Below are positions 14,726 to 22,297 of a DNA stretch of 22,297 nucleotides, piece after piece. This DNA is from Draconibacterium orientale (lineage in GTDB: Bacteria; Bacteroidota; Bacteroidia; Bacteroidales; UBA12170), in the NCBI GenBank assembly GCA_020718315.1, contig DYSK01000020.1, forward strand, positions 1-22,297. Direction: 5' to 3'. The first letter of the stretch is position 1; each line of letters starts with the position of its first letter. The notes under the pieces were generated by a model, which did no database searches, had not been told where the DNA came from, and worked only from the letters and a program-made list of their open reading frames with translations. Position numbers and translations under genes: made by a program.

Positions 14726-15856
14726 ATGGAATTTAAAATTGAAAAGACTGACGGTGCAAGCAGTGCGCGAGCAGGAGAAATAACTACGGATCACGGAAAA
14801 ATTCAAACTCCCATTTTTATGCCTGTGGGAACTGCAGGAGCTGTAAAGGCAATTCATATTCGCGATATAAAAGAAGATACCAAAGCACAAATTATACTTG
14901 GAAACACCTATCATTTGTATCTACGGCCAGGAATGGATGTAATACAACAAGCCGGCGGATTGCATAAATTCAATGGTTGGGACAAACCCATTTTGACCGA
15001 TAGCGGTGGTTATCAAGTATATTCATTGTCGGGAACTCGAAAACTAGCAGAGGAAGGAGTGCTTTTTCAATCGCACATTGATGGTTCAAGACATTTATTC
15101 ACGCCCGAGAAAGTAATGGAAATTGAACGAACAATTGGGGCGGATATTATGATGGCCTTCGACGAATGTACGCCCTATCCTTGCGATTACGATTACGCCA
15201 AACGTTCGATGGACTTGACGCATCGCTGGCTGGACAGATGTGTCACCCATTTTAATAAAACGGAAGGATTGTATGGCTACAAACAAGCCCTTTTTCCTAT
15301 TGTGCAAGGAAGTACGTTCAGCGATTTGAGAAAAAAATCGGCAGAAACAATTGCCTCCTACAATGCGGAAGGAAATGCCATTGGGGGATTATCGGTGGGC
15401 GAACCCCACGAAATGATGTACGAACAAACAGCTTTGGTTTGTTCCATTCTTCCTAAAGACAAACCCCGCTATTTGATGGGCGTGGGAACTCCGGCCAATA
15501 TTTTAGAAAGCATCGCACTTGGTGTTGATATGTTCGATTGTGTAATGCCTACCCGAAATGGCCGCAATGGTATGCTTTTTACCAGCGAAGGAATTATCAA
15601 TATAAAGAATCTGAAATGGCAAAAAGATTTTTCTCTCATCGATCCAAATGGGCTTTCTTTTGTTGACAATCAATATACAAAAGCCTATGTTCGGCATCTG
15701 TTTTCGGCAAAAGAAATTTTAGGGGGAATGATTGCCAGTTTGCACAATCTTCGTTTTTATTTGTGGTTGGTTGCTGAAGCAAGAAATCATATCTTAGCTG
15801 GTGATTTTGCAAGCTGGAAAACGCAAATGATTAAAAAAGTCACAACACGTTTGTAA
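14726..15856 (+). CDS. tgt: Queuine/preQ1 tRNA-guanine transglycosylase lacking the zinc cysteines
   Basis: This 376-residue enzyme exchanges guanine-34 in tRNAs with GUN anticodons for a queuosine precursor (preQ1 in most bacteria). The TIM-barrel motifs are intact: ILGNTYHLYLRPG (57-69), TDSGGYQV (91-98, general acid/base Asp92), IVQGS (192-196), GGLSVGEP (220-227) and FDCVMPTRNGRNG (270-282, nucleophile Asp271). The usual CxCxxC zinc site, expected after DPN at residue 308, reads GLSFVD (309-314), so all three cysteines are replaced, while the fourth ligand position His340 is kept in SLHNL. The rest of the domain aligns without gaps, and conservation elsewhere is high, so the protein is probably functional. 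From memory, other Bacteroidota TGTs look similar. The permease gene follows after 4 nt in the same operon. Confidence 0.95.
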   Translation: MEFKIEKTDGASSARAGEITTDHGKIQTPIFMPVGTAGAVKAIHIRDIKEDTKAQIILGNTYHLYLRPGMDVIQQAGGLHKFNGWDKPILTDSGGYQVYSLSGTRKLAEEGVLFQSHIDGSRHLFTPEKVMEIERTIGADIMMAFDECTPYPCDYDYAKRSMDLTHRWLDRCVTHFNKTEGLYGYKQALFPIVQGSTFSDLRKKSAETIASYNAEGNAIGGLSVGEPHEMMYEQTALVCSILPKDKPRYLMGVGTPANILESIALGVDMFDCVMPTRNGRNGMLFTSEGIINIKNLKWQKDFSLIDPNGLSFVDNQYTKAYVRHLFSAKEILGGMIASLHNLRFYLWLVAEARNHILAGDFASWKTQMIKKVTTRL

Positions 15857-15860
15857 ACCG

Positions 15861-16940
15861 ATGAATAAAATAGATTATTACATCATAAAGAAGTTTTTAG
15901 GGACTTTTTTTTATTCCATTTTCTTATTGACGATTGTAATAATCATTTTTGATGTCTCCGAAAAAATTGAAGATTTCATCGAAAACGAAGCCCCTTTGTG
16001 GGAGATAATATTTTCCTATTATCTGAATTTCCTCCCCTATTTTGTCAATCTTTTTAGCTATTTATTTGTTTTTATAACGGTCATTTTTTTCACTTCTAAG
16101 CTTGCTGCCAATACGGAAATTATTGCCATTTTGAGTGCCGGAATCAGTTTCAGACGGTTGCTGCGCCCATATCTTATTTCGGCAGGATTTTTAAGTTTAT
16201 TGTCTTTTGCATTGGCAAATTTCGTGATTCCGCACACCAATATCGAAATGCGAAACTTTAAGCAGAAATATCTGGACAATTTGCAAAAAGACATGGGGGA
16301 AAATATCCATTTTCAACTGGATAAAGGAACCTACGTTTATATGGAACGTTTTATAAAAAACAAAAATACTGCTCAAAAATTTTCGATTGAACAACTCGAT
16401 TCACTTGGCCAACTCACTTATAAATTAAATACCGACAAAGCCATCTATGATTCATTAAGTGGCAAATGGCTGCTGTTTGATTATTACGAACGGAAAATTT
16501 CCGGCCTGAAAGAAAATATTGTTTTTGGCACATTGAAAGACACCACATTGGCACTGAGCCCAAAAGATCTGATTGTTATTAAAGAAGAATATGAAGTCAT
16601 GGATTTTTTTGAAATCAGAAAATTCATCCATAAGCAAAAACAAAAAGGAGCTTCCAATGTGATGACTTTCGAGATTGAAATGAATAAACGCATTGCTTTT
16701 CCTTTTGCAGCCATTATTTTAACCATAATTGGTGTTAGCCTTTCGAGCCGAAAAGTACGTGGCGGAATTGGAATGCATTTGGGACTAGGTATTGCGCTTA
16801 CTTTTATTTATCTTTTATTTATGCAATTTACCACCGTTTTTGCCATATCGGGCTATATTTCACCACTGCTTGCAGCGTGGGTTCCCAATATTATTTATTC
16901 GATTATTGCGCTTTATCTGCTGAAAAAAGCACCTAAATAA
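15861..16940 (+). CDS. LptF/LptG-family permease (LPS export)
   Basis: This 359-residue protein has the LptF/LptG layout: three N-terminal membrane helices (about residues 14-31, 55-77, 102-124), a periplasmic beta-jellyroll domain (about 130-265) and three C-terminal helices (about 273-292, 300-322, 333-354). ANTEIIAILSAGISFRRLLRPYL (residues 83-105) is the cytoplasmic coupling region typical of the family. LptF and LptG form the inner-membrane channel that, with the ATPase LptB, extracts lipopolysaccharide and pushes it to LptC/LptA. Only one such gene is present here, so whether it plays the F or the G part is not decided. It starts 4 nt after tgt, an arrangement common in Bacteroidota. 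Confidence 0.9.
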   Translation: MNKIDYYIIKKFLGTFFYSIFLLTIVIIIFDVSEKIEDFIENEAPLWEIIFSYYLNFLPYFVNLFSYLFVFITVIFFTSKLAANTEIIAILSAGISFRRLLRPYLISAGFLSLLSFALANFVIPHTNIEMRNFKQKYLDNLQKDMGENIHFQLDKGTYVYMERFIKNKNTAQKFSIEQLDSLGQLTYKLNTDKAIYDSLSGKWLLFDYYERKISGLKENIVFGTLKDTTLALSPKDLIVIKEEYEVMDFFEIRKFIHKQKQKGASNVMTFEIEMNKRIAFPFAAIILTIIGVSLSSRKVRGGIGMHLGLGIALTFIYLLFMQFTTVFAISGYISPLLAAWVPNIIYSIIALYLLKKAPK

Positions 16941-16994
16941 TTTCGCGTCTTGCAATAATAGCTATATTTACTCTTTCTAAAAAAACAGGAAATT

Positions 16995-18629
16995 ATGCTA
17001 ATTCTTAAAGGAACAATAGTGGATGTTGTGGCCAATCGATTATTCAAAGGCGAAGTGCATATTCAGGATAAAAAAATTGCTGCCATCATTGAAAACCCAT
17101 CCATTTCCGAAACCAACTATATTCTGCCGGGTTTGATTGATTCCCACATTCATATCGAAAGTTCGATGCTCATTCCTTCCGAGTTTGCACGATTGGCATC
17201 GATACATGGAACAGTGGCCACCGTTTCCGATCCGCACGAAATTGCCAATGTTTTAGGAATTGACGGCGTAAAATTCATGATTGAAAATGGAAAAAAAGTT
17301 CCTTTCAAATTTTTCTTTGGCGCCCCAAGTTGTGTTCCGGCAACTCCTTTTGAAAGTTCGGGAGCTTCGCTTGGAGTTCAAGAAGTAGAAGAATTGCTAT
17401 GTATGGACGAAATAAAATACCTGGCTGAGATGATGAATTTTCCGGGTGTGCTTCAGGGTGATTTGGAAGTACTTGAAAAATTGAAAAGTGCAAAAAAACA
17501 CCATAAACCAATCGACGGACATGCTCCCGGATTGAAAGGTATTGATGCCCAAAAATATGTTCAAGCCGGAATTTCGACCGATCACGAGTGTTTTACCCCC
17601 GAAGAAGCATTGGACAAAATGAACAACGGAATGTTTGTGCAGATTCGTGAAGGAAGTGCTGCGAAAAATTTCGAATCGTTGATTGGATTACTCCACGAAC
17701 ACAGCGATAAAATAATGCTCTGCTCCGACGATAAACATCCCAACGATTTGGAAGAAGGACATATCAATCAGCTGATAAAACGCTCCTTATCGAAAGGATT
17801 TGACCTACTCACAATTTTAAAAACATGCGTCTTGAATCCAGTAAACCATTATAAATTGGATGTTGGGTTGCTCCAAATTGGGGACGATGCTGACTTGATT
17901 GTTGTGGATACTTTGGGAAATTTCAATGTGATTAAAACTTTTGTTCGGGGACAACTGATTGCCGAAAACGGCCAAACACGTATCAATTCGGTAAAAGAAA
18001 ATTGCCCGAACCTATTCCATGCAAAAGAATTATCACTTGCAGATTTGAGAGTAAAAACGGGAAACGGAAAACTGAAAGTAATTGAAGCTATTGACGGACA
18101 ATTGATTACACGTTCAATCTTGGAAACGCCTTTGGTTTTGGAGAAAAATGTAATCAGTCATCTCGAAAAAGATATTTTAAAAATGATTGTATTGAATAGA
18201 TATCAATATTCAAAACCCGCTATTGGATTTATACGCGGTTTTGGATTTAAAAAAGGAGCCATCGCCTCCAGCGTGGCGCACGACAGCCACAACATCATAG
18301 CAGTGGGCACCTCCGATACCGAAATACTTCATGCAATTAATTTGGTAATTCAAGAAAACGGTGGCGTTAGTTGGGTTGATGGAGTAGAAAAAAAAGTACT
18401 TCCATTGCCCGTGGGTGGAATTATGTCGAATGCCGATGGATTTGAGGTAGCAAAAGCTTACAACCTGCTCGATAAAAAAGCGAAATCGCTGGGAGGAAAT
18501 TTAGCCGCTCCATTTATGACTCTTTCGTTTATGGCTTTGTTGGTGATTCCTGAATTAAAACTGAGTGACAAAGGCCTTTTCGACGGGAATAGTTTTTCTT
18601 TTACATCCTTATTCGAAAAAACTAATTAG
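16995..18629 (+). CDS. ade: Adenine deaminase
   Basis: This 544-residue amidohydrolase matches the bacterial adenine deaminase (Ade) family, which converts adenine to hypoxanthine and ammonia in purine salvage. The N-terminal metal site is LPGLIDSHIHIESSM (44-58, His51 and His53). Other family segments are VSDPHEIANVLG, IDGHAPGLKG, STDHECFTPEEAL and MLCSDDKHPNDL, which supply further metal ligands and catalytic residues. The C-terminal Ade domain has VAHDSHNIIAVGTSD and ends normally. These enzymes bind Fe or Mn at a binuclear centre. ATG at 16995 follows an AGGAA ribosome-binding site. A weak TATATTTA box lies at 16963-16970, so it may have its own promoter within the 54-nt gap after lptG. 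Confidence 0.95.
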   Translation: MLILKGTIVDVVANRLFKGEVHIQDKKIAAIIENPSISETNYILPGLIDSHIHIESSMLIPSEFARLASIHGTVATVSDPHEIANVLGIDGVKFMIENGKKVPFKFFFGAPSCVPATPFESSGASLGVQEVEELLCMDEIKYLAEMMNFPGVLQGDLEVLEKLKSAKKHHKPIDGHAPGLKGIDAQKYVQAGISTDHECFTPEEALDKMNNGMFVQIREGSAAKNFESLIGLLHEHSDKIMLCSDDKHPNDLEEGHINQLIKRSLSKGFDLLTILKTCVLNPVNHYKLDVGLLQIGDDADLIVVDTLGNFNVIKTFVRGQLIAENGQTRINSVKENCPNLFHAKELSLADLRVKTGNGKLKVIEAIDGQLITRSILETPLVLEKNVISHLEKDILKMIVLNRYQYSKPAIGFIRGFGFKKGAIASSVAHDSHNIIAVGTSDTEILHAINLVIQENGGVSWVDGVEKKVLPLPVGGIMSNADGFEVAKAYNLLDKKAKSLGGNLAAPFMTLSFMALLVIPELKLSDKGLFDGNSFSFTSLFEKTN

Positions 18630-18679
18630 AATAGATATAAATTAGACACTTATTCATATATTTATTTTTATTACATAAC

Positions 18680-18695
18680 TAAATATTTAACTTTG
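18680..18695 (+). promoter_or_regulatory. Promoter and candidate operator of the ArsR-type gene
   Basis: TAACTTTG (18688-18695) is a perfect -7 box, 44 nt before the ATG. The perfect palindrome TAAATATTTA (18680-18689) overlaps its first two bases. ArsR-family repressors often bind AT-rich inverted repeats over their own promoter, so autoregulation at this site is plausible. Confidence 0.45.
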
Positions 18696-18739
18696 TCGAA
18701 CTTCGTTTCATACCATTGTCACACAATTAAAAAAATACT

Positions 18740-19039
18740 ATGGAAGATTTAACATTAAGTATTGAAAAATTAGAGTTTGCAGCAGGCAAACTAAGAGCCA
18801 TTGCTCACCCAATGCGTATTGCTATCATAGATATGCTCGACCAAAACCGGCGATTGAGTGTGACCGAAATCTACAACAATTTAAAAATAGAGCAAGCCGC
18901 AGCTTCTCATCATCTGAATATTCTAAAAAACAATAAAGTTCTTATTGCCAAAAGAGAAGGAAAAAAGATTTACTATTCGTTAAAAAGCACTACTTTAACC
19001 GAAATAATTCAATGCATTAATCGTTGTAATGAAGATTAA
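18740..19039 (+). CDS. ArsR/SmtB-family winged helix-turn-helix regulator
   Basis: This 99-residue protein is a small ArsR-like repressor. KLRAIAHPMRIAIIDML (17-33) begins the fold, LSVTEIYNNLKIEQAAASHHLNILKNN (39-65) is the helix-turn-helix with recognition helix ASHHLNIL, and KREGKKIYYSL (71-81) is the beta-wing. The alpha-3 metal site ELCVCDL of ArsR/SmtB is absent; this position reads VTEIYNNL. The only cysteines are Cys92 and Cys96 in the last helix (QCINRCNED), a C-x3-C pair that could serve a C-terminal metal or thiol-based sensing site. The gene stands alone on its strand, with no adjacent transporter, so the signal is unknown. Confidence 0.88.
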   Translation: MEDLTLSIEKLEFAAGKLRAIAHPMRIAIIDMLDQNRRLSVTEIYNNLKIEQAAASHHLNILKNNKVLIAKREGKKIYYSLKSTTLTEIIQCINRCNED

Positions 19040-19062
19040 CGATTGAATGAAAACAAGGAAAG

Positions 19063-19091
19063 AAAAAAGAGGGCTACTTGTCCTCTTTTTT
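19063..19091. terminator. Bidirectional terminator between convergent genes
   Basis: AAAAAAGAGG (19063-19072) and CCTCTTTTTT (19082-19091) form a perfect 10-bp stem with a 9-nt loop. The T-run serves the plus-strand ArsR gene, and the A-run gives a U-tract in the minus direction. The minus-strand lipoprotein stop codon lies inside the loop (19074-19076). Confidence 0.8.
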
Positions 19092-20921
19092 AGTTTGCTT
19101 TATAAAGCTTGGATTTTCCTGAACATCGTATTTTATCAGCCAATCTTCTTCCACTTTCCATCCGGCTTTTATTTCGATGGTGGGCGCATAATAGAAAACC
19201 TTTTCGGGGAGTTGCTTTTTTGCATAGTCTCCATTTGTCCAGCGTCCATCGTGGTTTAAATCTTCTATTACTTTAATTCGGTATTTATCGCTAGCCAAAT
19301 TTTTGAAAACAAGGGATTGACTTTCCGTGACTGTGAATTGGATTATCACTTTTTCTTTGTCTTCGGTACCTTTAAACAACTGAATTATCCAAGTAGAATT
19401 TGTTTCTTTTGGGAGCTGTAAAAGCAATTTTATTTCGCCGTAATTGCTTGCAGCAGTGGTTTTGAAATTAAAAACAATGCTGTCGTTTTTAAAATTATAA
19501 ATATCGGTAATGGCTTGATCTGGAATTTCAAACCGATAGTTTTTGTCTTCTTTCCAAGGATAATCTATTTCCAGCTTCCGTTTTGCACTGTCCAGAAATT
19601 GCATGTTAAATTTAACGGGTTTGTTCTCTTCCAGAAGCGTACAATTATCAAAATTAGCTGTCTTGACAGGCGTTTTAAATACAATTTTCCCTTTCAAAAA
19701 AAACGGAAACGAGGGACTGAAATTGTTCGAATAGGCAATATAATTGGGCTTTTCTTTCGATTGCTGAACAATTGGCTTCCCTTTTTTATTCGCGGCGGCA
19801 GCCTGATTTGTAGGCGCTTTGAATATTATATTCATCGTATCCGTTCTCAAAGTATCCATTTGGAAAAGCAACGAAACTGTATCGAACAAAGGCTTGTAAA
19901 ACCACAAATCCAGTGTATCGCGCTGCGATGAATATTCTTCGAGAAAGAGCGATTCACTTTCTTTATTTTTGGGGCTAAGGACGCCGATATTTGCCTTTGA
20001 TTTGAGTGGATATTTAAATTCAAAGTGCATTCTATTTCCATCTATCAGCTCGCTTTTGCTAATCTTAGCCACAGAATCTTGTGGTTCAAAAAGCAGAAGT
20101 GTTTGGGTTTTCTTTGTAAGCTGTACAGCGTGATTTTTCCAAAGACTATCCATCAAATGCTTGTTTGCTGTATCAATGGCAAAGGAATCAGGTATGAAGT
20201 CAAACACTTCTTCGGGCAAAATCAGGTCATTGGCAAACGCAATTTGCTCAGTAGGAATATCGTTTATATAATTCGAATTGGCATCGATTACAGCAAAAAT
20301 TAAATAGGCTTGATTTCGTATATTGTTGAGTTCAAAATAGCCTTTTGGATTGGTTTTGGCAATGTAATAAGGACGAACATTTTGCGGCAATTGGTGGAGT
20401 GATAAGGTGTCATTATTATCGATATACAAACAAACATATATCTCTTCTTCTGGTTGCAAATACTGGCCACTCAATACTTTGCCACGAATACTCAAACTGT
20501 CGATTTCCGATCCGGTGGCAAAAACATATTGAAAATTTGAATAGGGATTGTTTTCGTGCAAATCGGTGATGGCATCGCCAAAATAAAGTGTGTAGGTAGT
20601 ATTTTCTGCCAATATTTCTTTGTCATCGATTCGAATACTCACTCCCTTTCCTTTGGTTTTTACATCCAACTTATTTTTCATTGGAGGCGAAATCAGCATT
20701 TGCTTGTTCAAATCTTTCAAAACAAGAAATTCGTCGAAGCTCAGGTATATTCTGCGTGACGAAAAATTACGTGCCTTGTTAACGGGATTGCTGCCCAAAA
20801 AACGAGGAGGTATTTCGTCTTTGATGCCTCCTACAGGTGCCACGGGATTGGCACACGAAACCACAATAACAATCAGAATGAGAAGTAAAAAAAGGAGATT
20901 AAAAATTCGTTTGGATAGCAT
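19074..20921 (-). CDS. Ig-like-domain surface or periplasmic lipoprotein
   Basis: This 615-residue protein starts with a lipoprotein signal peptide: basic MLSKR, a hydrophobic stretch (8-21) and a lipobox VVSC with Cys23 as the lipidated residue. An Ig-like domain of the Big_5/SbsA type follows (about residues 35-138: IPPRFLGSNPVNKARNFSSRRI, then an LSFDEF strand, ending in YVFATGSEID). The rest consists of beta-rich modules of unknown function, including a carboxypeptidase-regulatory-like stretch (about 140-215: IRGKVLSG, KGYFELNNIRNQAYLIFAVIDANSN). A second such stretch near the C-terminus contains LASDKYRIKVIEDLNHDGRW. No catalytic residues are recognised. Proteins like this occur singly in many Bacteroidota and their role is not established. 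It has its own promoter, downstream of the deacetylase gene on the same strand. Confidence 0.8.
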   Translation of the reverse strand: MLSKRIFNLLFLLLILIVIVVSCANPVAPVGGIKDEIPPRFLGSNPVNKARNFSSRRIYLSFDEFLVLKDLNKQMLISPPMKNKLDVKTKGKGVSIRIDDKEILAENTTYTLYFGDAITDLHENNPYSNFQYVFATGSEIDSLSIRGKVLSGQYLQPEEEIYVCLYIDNNDTLSLHQLPQNVRPYYIAKTNPKGYFELNNIRNQAYLIFAVIDANSNYINDIPTEQIAFANDLILPEEVFDFIPDSFAIDTANKHLMDSLWKNHAVQLTKKTQTLLLFEPQDSVAKISKSELIDGNRMHFEFKYPLKSKANIGVLSPKNKESESLFLEEYSSQRDTLDLWFYKPLFDTVSLLFQMDTLRTDTMNIIFKAPTNQAAAANKKGKPIVQQSKEKPNYIAYSNNFSPSFPFFLKGKIVFKTPVKTANFDNCTLLEENKPVKFNMQFLDSAKRKLEIDYPWKEDKNYRFEIPDQAITDIYNFKNDSIVFNFKTTAASNYGEIKLLLQLPKETNSTWIIQLFKGTEDKEKVIIQFTVTESQSLVFKNLASDKYRIKVIEDLNHDGRWTNGDYAKKQLPEKVFYYAPTIEIKAGWKVEEDWLIKYDVQENPSFIKQTKKEDK

Positions 20922-20940
20922 ACAATCTCTATTTAGACTA

Positions 20941-20948
20941 CAAAGGTA
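20941..20948 (-). promoter_or_regulatory. Promoter -7 box of the lipoprotein gene
   Basis: TACCTTTG on the minus strand (20948 down to 20941) is a perfect TAnnTTTG, 19 nt before the ATG. No clear -33 TTG is seen at normal spacing. Confidence 0.6.
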
Positions 20949-20996
20949 AATTAGATTTCGATAGCTTATGCATCGAAATGAAATTGGACAAATGGT

Positions 20997-21650
20997 TTAG
21001 GTATAATCTTTTGATTTAAGGTAGAACGATTTTTTTGGCAGAGCGTTCACCATAATCCCCTTTTCAGCAAAATACGCCAAGGTTTTTGGCAGTGCTTCCA
21101 AGACATTTTCTTTTGCTTTCACATTGTCGTGAAACACGATGATATCGCCCGACTTGGTTTTTCGTGTAGCATTTTCGAAACATTTCTTGGCATCCACATC
21201 TGCATCAAAATCGCCACTTAAAACCGTCCACATAACAATTTTATATTTCTGTTTTAGCTTTTCGATAAGATTTGGCGTGATTTTCCCATAGGGAGGACGA
21301 AACAATTTGGATGGAATAAGCTCTGCCGCTTTTTCAACATTTTCCAGAAAATAATCCTCTTCGGATTCCCATGAGTTCAAATGGTTAAAGCTATGATTTC
21401 CAACAGTATGCCCTTCATCCAAAATTTGCTGAAAAAGTTCTGGATGATTTTTAACATTTTCGCCCACACAAAAAAACGTTGCTTTTGCATCATACTCTTT
21501 CAGAATAGCCAAAATAGATTGTGTTAATTCAGGCGTTGGCCCATCGTCGAAAGTTAGGAAAACTTCATTTTGAGATGCATACACTTTCCAGCGCAAAGAC
21601 TTTCTATAAATTTGCCGAAAAACAAATGGGTTCCGAATCAAGTAAAACAT
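20997..21650 (-). CDS. Polysaccharide deacetylase family (NodB-fold) protein
   Basis: This 217-residue protein carries all five NodB-homology motifs: LTFDDGPTP (32-40, catalytic base Asp35 and metal-binding Asp36), HSFNH (86-90, metal ligands His86 and His90), RPPYGK (118-123), SGDFDAD (145-151) and IVFHDN (171-176, catalytic His174). It is therefore predicted to be an active metal-dependent carbohydrate N- or O-deacetylase. The N-terminus (MFYLIRNPFVFRQIYRKSLRW) precedes the first motif by only ~30 residues and lacks a cleavable signal peptide, as in short Bacteroidota homologues. The substrate could be peptidoglycan, chitooligosaccharide or another N-acetylated glycan and cannot be told from this. 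The next gene downstream is the lipoprotein, 75 nt away. Confidence 0.92.
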   Translation of the reverse strand: MFYLIRNPFVFRQIYRKSLRWKVYASQNEVFLTFDDGPTPELTQSILAILKEYDAKATFFCVGENVKNHPELFQQILDEGHTVGNHSFNHLNSWESEEDYFLENVEKAAELIPSKLFRPPYGKITPNLIEKLKQKYKIVMWTVLSGDFDADVDAKKCFENATRKTKSGDIIVFHDNVKAKENVLEALPKTLAYFAEKGIMVNALPKKSFYLKSKDYT

Positions 21651-21655
21651 GGGAA

Positions 21656-21663
21656 CAAAGCTA
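21656..21663 (-). promoter_or_regulatory. Promoter -7 box of the deacetylase gene, almost touching the ATG
   Basis: TAGCTTTG on the minus strand (21663 down to 21656) is a perfect TAnnTTTG with only 5 nt (TTCCC) before the ATG. If used, the mRNA would be leaderless or nearly so. A chance match is possible. Confidence 0.4.
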
Positions 21664-21758
21664 CTAATTTATTGTCGCATTAGAAACTGAAGCCGTAATT
21701 TTTCGAAAACCCAGAAAGAAATTTATTGTATTTTAGCCGACTTAGAATTTCCTTTAAA

Positions 21759-22297
21759 ATGACACAAAAACGCTGGGTAATTCCTGACATACATGGCTAT
21801 TCCAAAACATTAGAAGCCCTTATAGATCAGATAAGACCCTCAAAGACCGATCACCTTATTTTTCTGGGCGATTACATCGATCGCGGACCCAATTCGAAAG
21901 GCGTACTGGATTATCTGATGAGCCTGAAAGAAAAAGGTCAGAAAATGAACTGCCTTTTGGGAAATCATGAAGAGTTTCTACTGAATAGCATAGCCTATTC
22001 AAAATCATCGAAAGGAATTTTTAATCGTTTTTCGAAAAACAAAATCAAGAACGACTGGCTGGAGTTTGGAGGAAAAGAAACTTTAAAAAGTTTTGGAACG
22101 CGAAACATCGAAAGGATACCTCAAAAATACATTGATTGGATGTCGAAACTCGAGTATTATTTAGAGTTTAAAGATTATGTGCTTGTTCATGCCGGCCTGA
22201 ACTTCAAAAACGAAGACATCTTTGCCGACAAACAAGCTCTTCTTTGGGCCAAAGAATTTGAAATAATTCCAACAAAAATTGGGTATCGACAACTTAT
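21759..22297 (+). CDS. PPP-type metallophosphatase, 5' part
   Basis: This open frame begins with ATG at 21759 and runs off the window after 179 codons. It has the calcineurin-like phosphoesterase motifs in order: PDIHG (9-13, metal ligands Asp10 and His12), FLGDYIDRG (35-43, Asp38), LLGNHEEF (66-73, Asn69 and His70) and VHAG (143-146, His144). This is the bacterial serine/threonine protein phosphatase / ApaH-like group (PrpA type), which acts on phosphoproteins or dinucleoside polyphosphates in the cytoplasm. The C-terminal metal ligand histidine lies beyond the edge. It is transcribed divergently from the deacetylase gene, 108 bp away. A weak TATTTTAG box lies at 21729-21736. Confidence 0.9.
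   Translation, partial: MTQKRWVIPDIHGYSKTLEALIDQIRPSKTDHLIFLGDYIDRGPNSKGVLDYLMSLKEKGQKMNCLLGNHEEFLLNSIAYSKSSKGIFNRFSKNKIKNDWLEFGGKETLKSFGTRNIERIPQKYIDWMSKLEYYLEFKDYVLVHAGLNFKNEDIFADKQALLWAKEFEIIPTKIGYRQL

Noticed and set aside
18622..18645. CTAATT/AATTAG inverted repeat after the adenine deaminase gene as a terminator
   Set aside because: The stem is only 6 bp and almost all A-T, with a 12-nt loop and no T-run directly after it.
1..22297. Mobile element, CRISPR array, toxin-antitoxin pair or defence system
   Set aside because: No transposase, integrase, regular spaced repeats, or recognised toxin or nuclease gene is present. The genes are core metabolic and envelope functions with similar composition, so no transferred system is supported.

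Overview
The window is about 22.3 kb of chromosome from an AT-rich Bacteroidota bacterium. The protein families look like Bacteroidales, Marinilabiliales or a close relative, but the order cannot be fixed from the sequence alone. Three things support this: most promoter candidates match the Bacteroidota -7 box TAnnTTTG, Shine-Dalgarno sequences are mostly weak, and the families are typical (a Bacteroidota-type SUF operon, tgt followed by an LptF/G permease, a large AsmA-like protein, and an Ig-like lipoprotein). A 2-oxoacid:ferredoxin oxidoreductase suggests an anaerobic or microaerobic lifestyle. No tRNA, rRNA, insertion sequence, prophage gene or CRISPR array is visible, so this is mainly housekeeping chromosome.

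Layout. Positions 1-1528 (+) hold the end of korA and all of korB, closed by a terminator. Positions 1617-2300 (+) encode a Crp/Fnr-family regulator with FNR-spaced N-terminal cysteines, followed by a 1397-residue membrane-anchored AsmA/TamB-like protein (2328-6521). Its 3' end overlaps convergently with a complete minus-strand SUF iron-sulfur assembly operon (sufB-sufC-sufD-sufS-sufE-sufT, read from 12278 down to 6513). A 548-bp gap (12279-12826) has no long gene. It carries the suf promoter, a 16-codon ORF upstream of a strong plus-strand terminator, and a second plus-strand unit with a canonical promoter and a perfect hairpin terminator about 85 nt downstream, which is a good small-RNA candidate. 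Next comes a minus-strand pair, a membrane glycosyltransferase overlapping an ECF sigma factor (14553-12827). On the plus strand follow tgt and lptG (14726-16940), adenine deaminase (16995-18629) and a small ArsR-type regulator (18740-19039). A bidirectional terminator separates these from a minus-strand lipoprotein and a polysaccharide deacetylase (21650-19074). A plus-strand PPP-type phosphatase runs off the right edge.

How the genes fit together. Iron-sulfur chemistry links the left half: the oxidoreductase is an oxygen-sensitive Fe-S enzyme, the regulator beside it may carry a cluster, and the SUF operon builds clusters. The right half is a mix of tRNA modification (queuosine), LPS transport, purine salvage and envelope functions. 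The points most worth following up are the two small transcription units at 12490-12805, the three-cysteine FNR-like regulator, the TGT lacking its zinc cysteines, the cysteine tail on SufD, the tandem-repeat extension on SufT, and a shared TTGG-N24-TAnnTTTG arrangement at three promoters.
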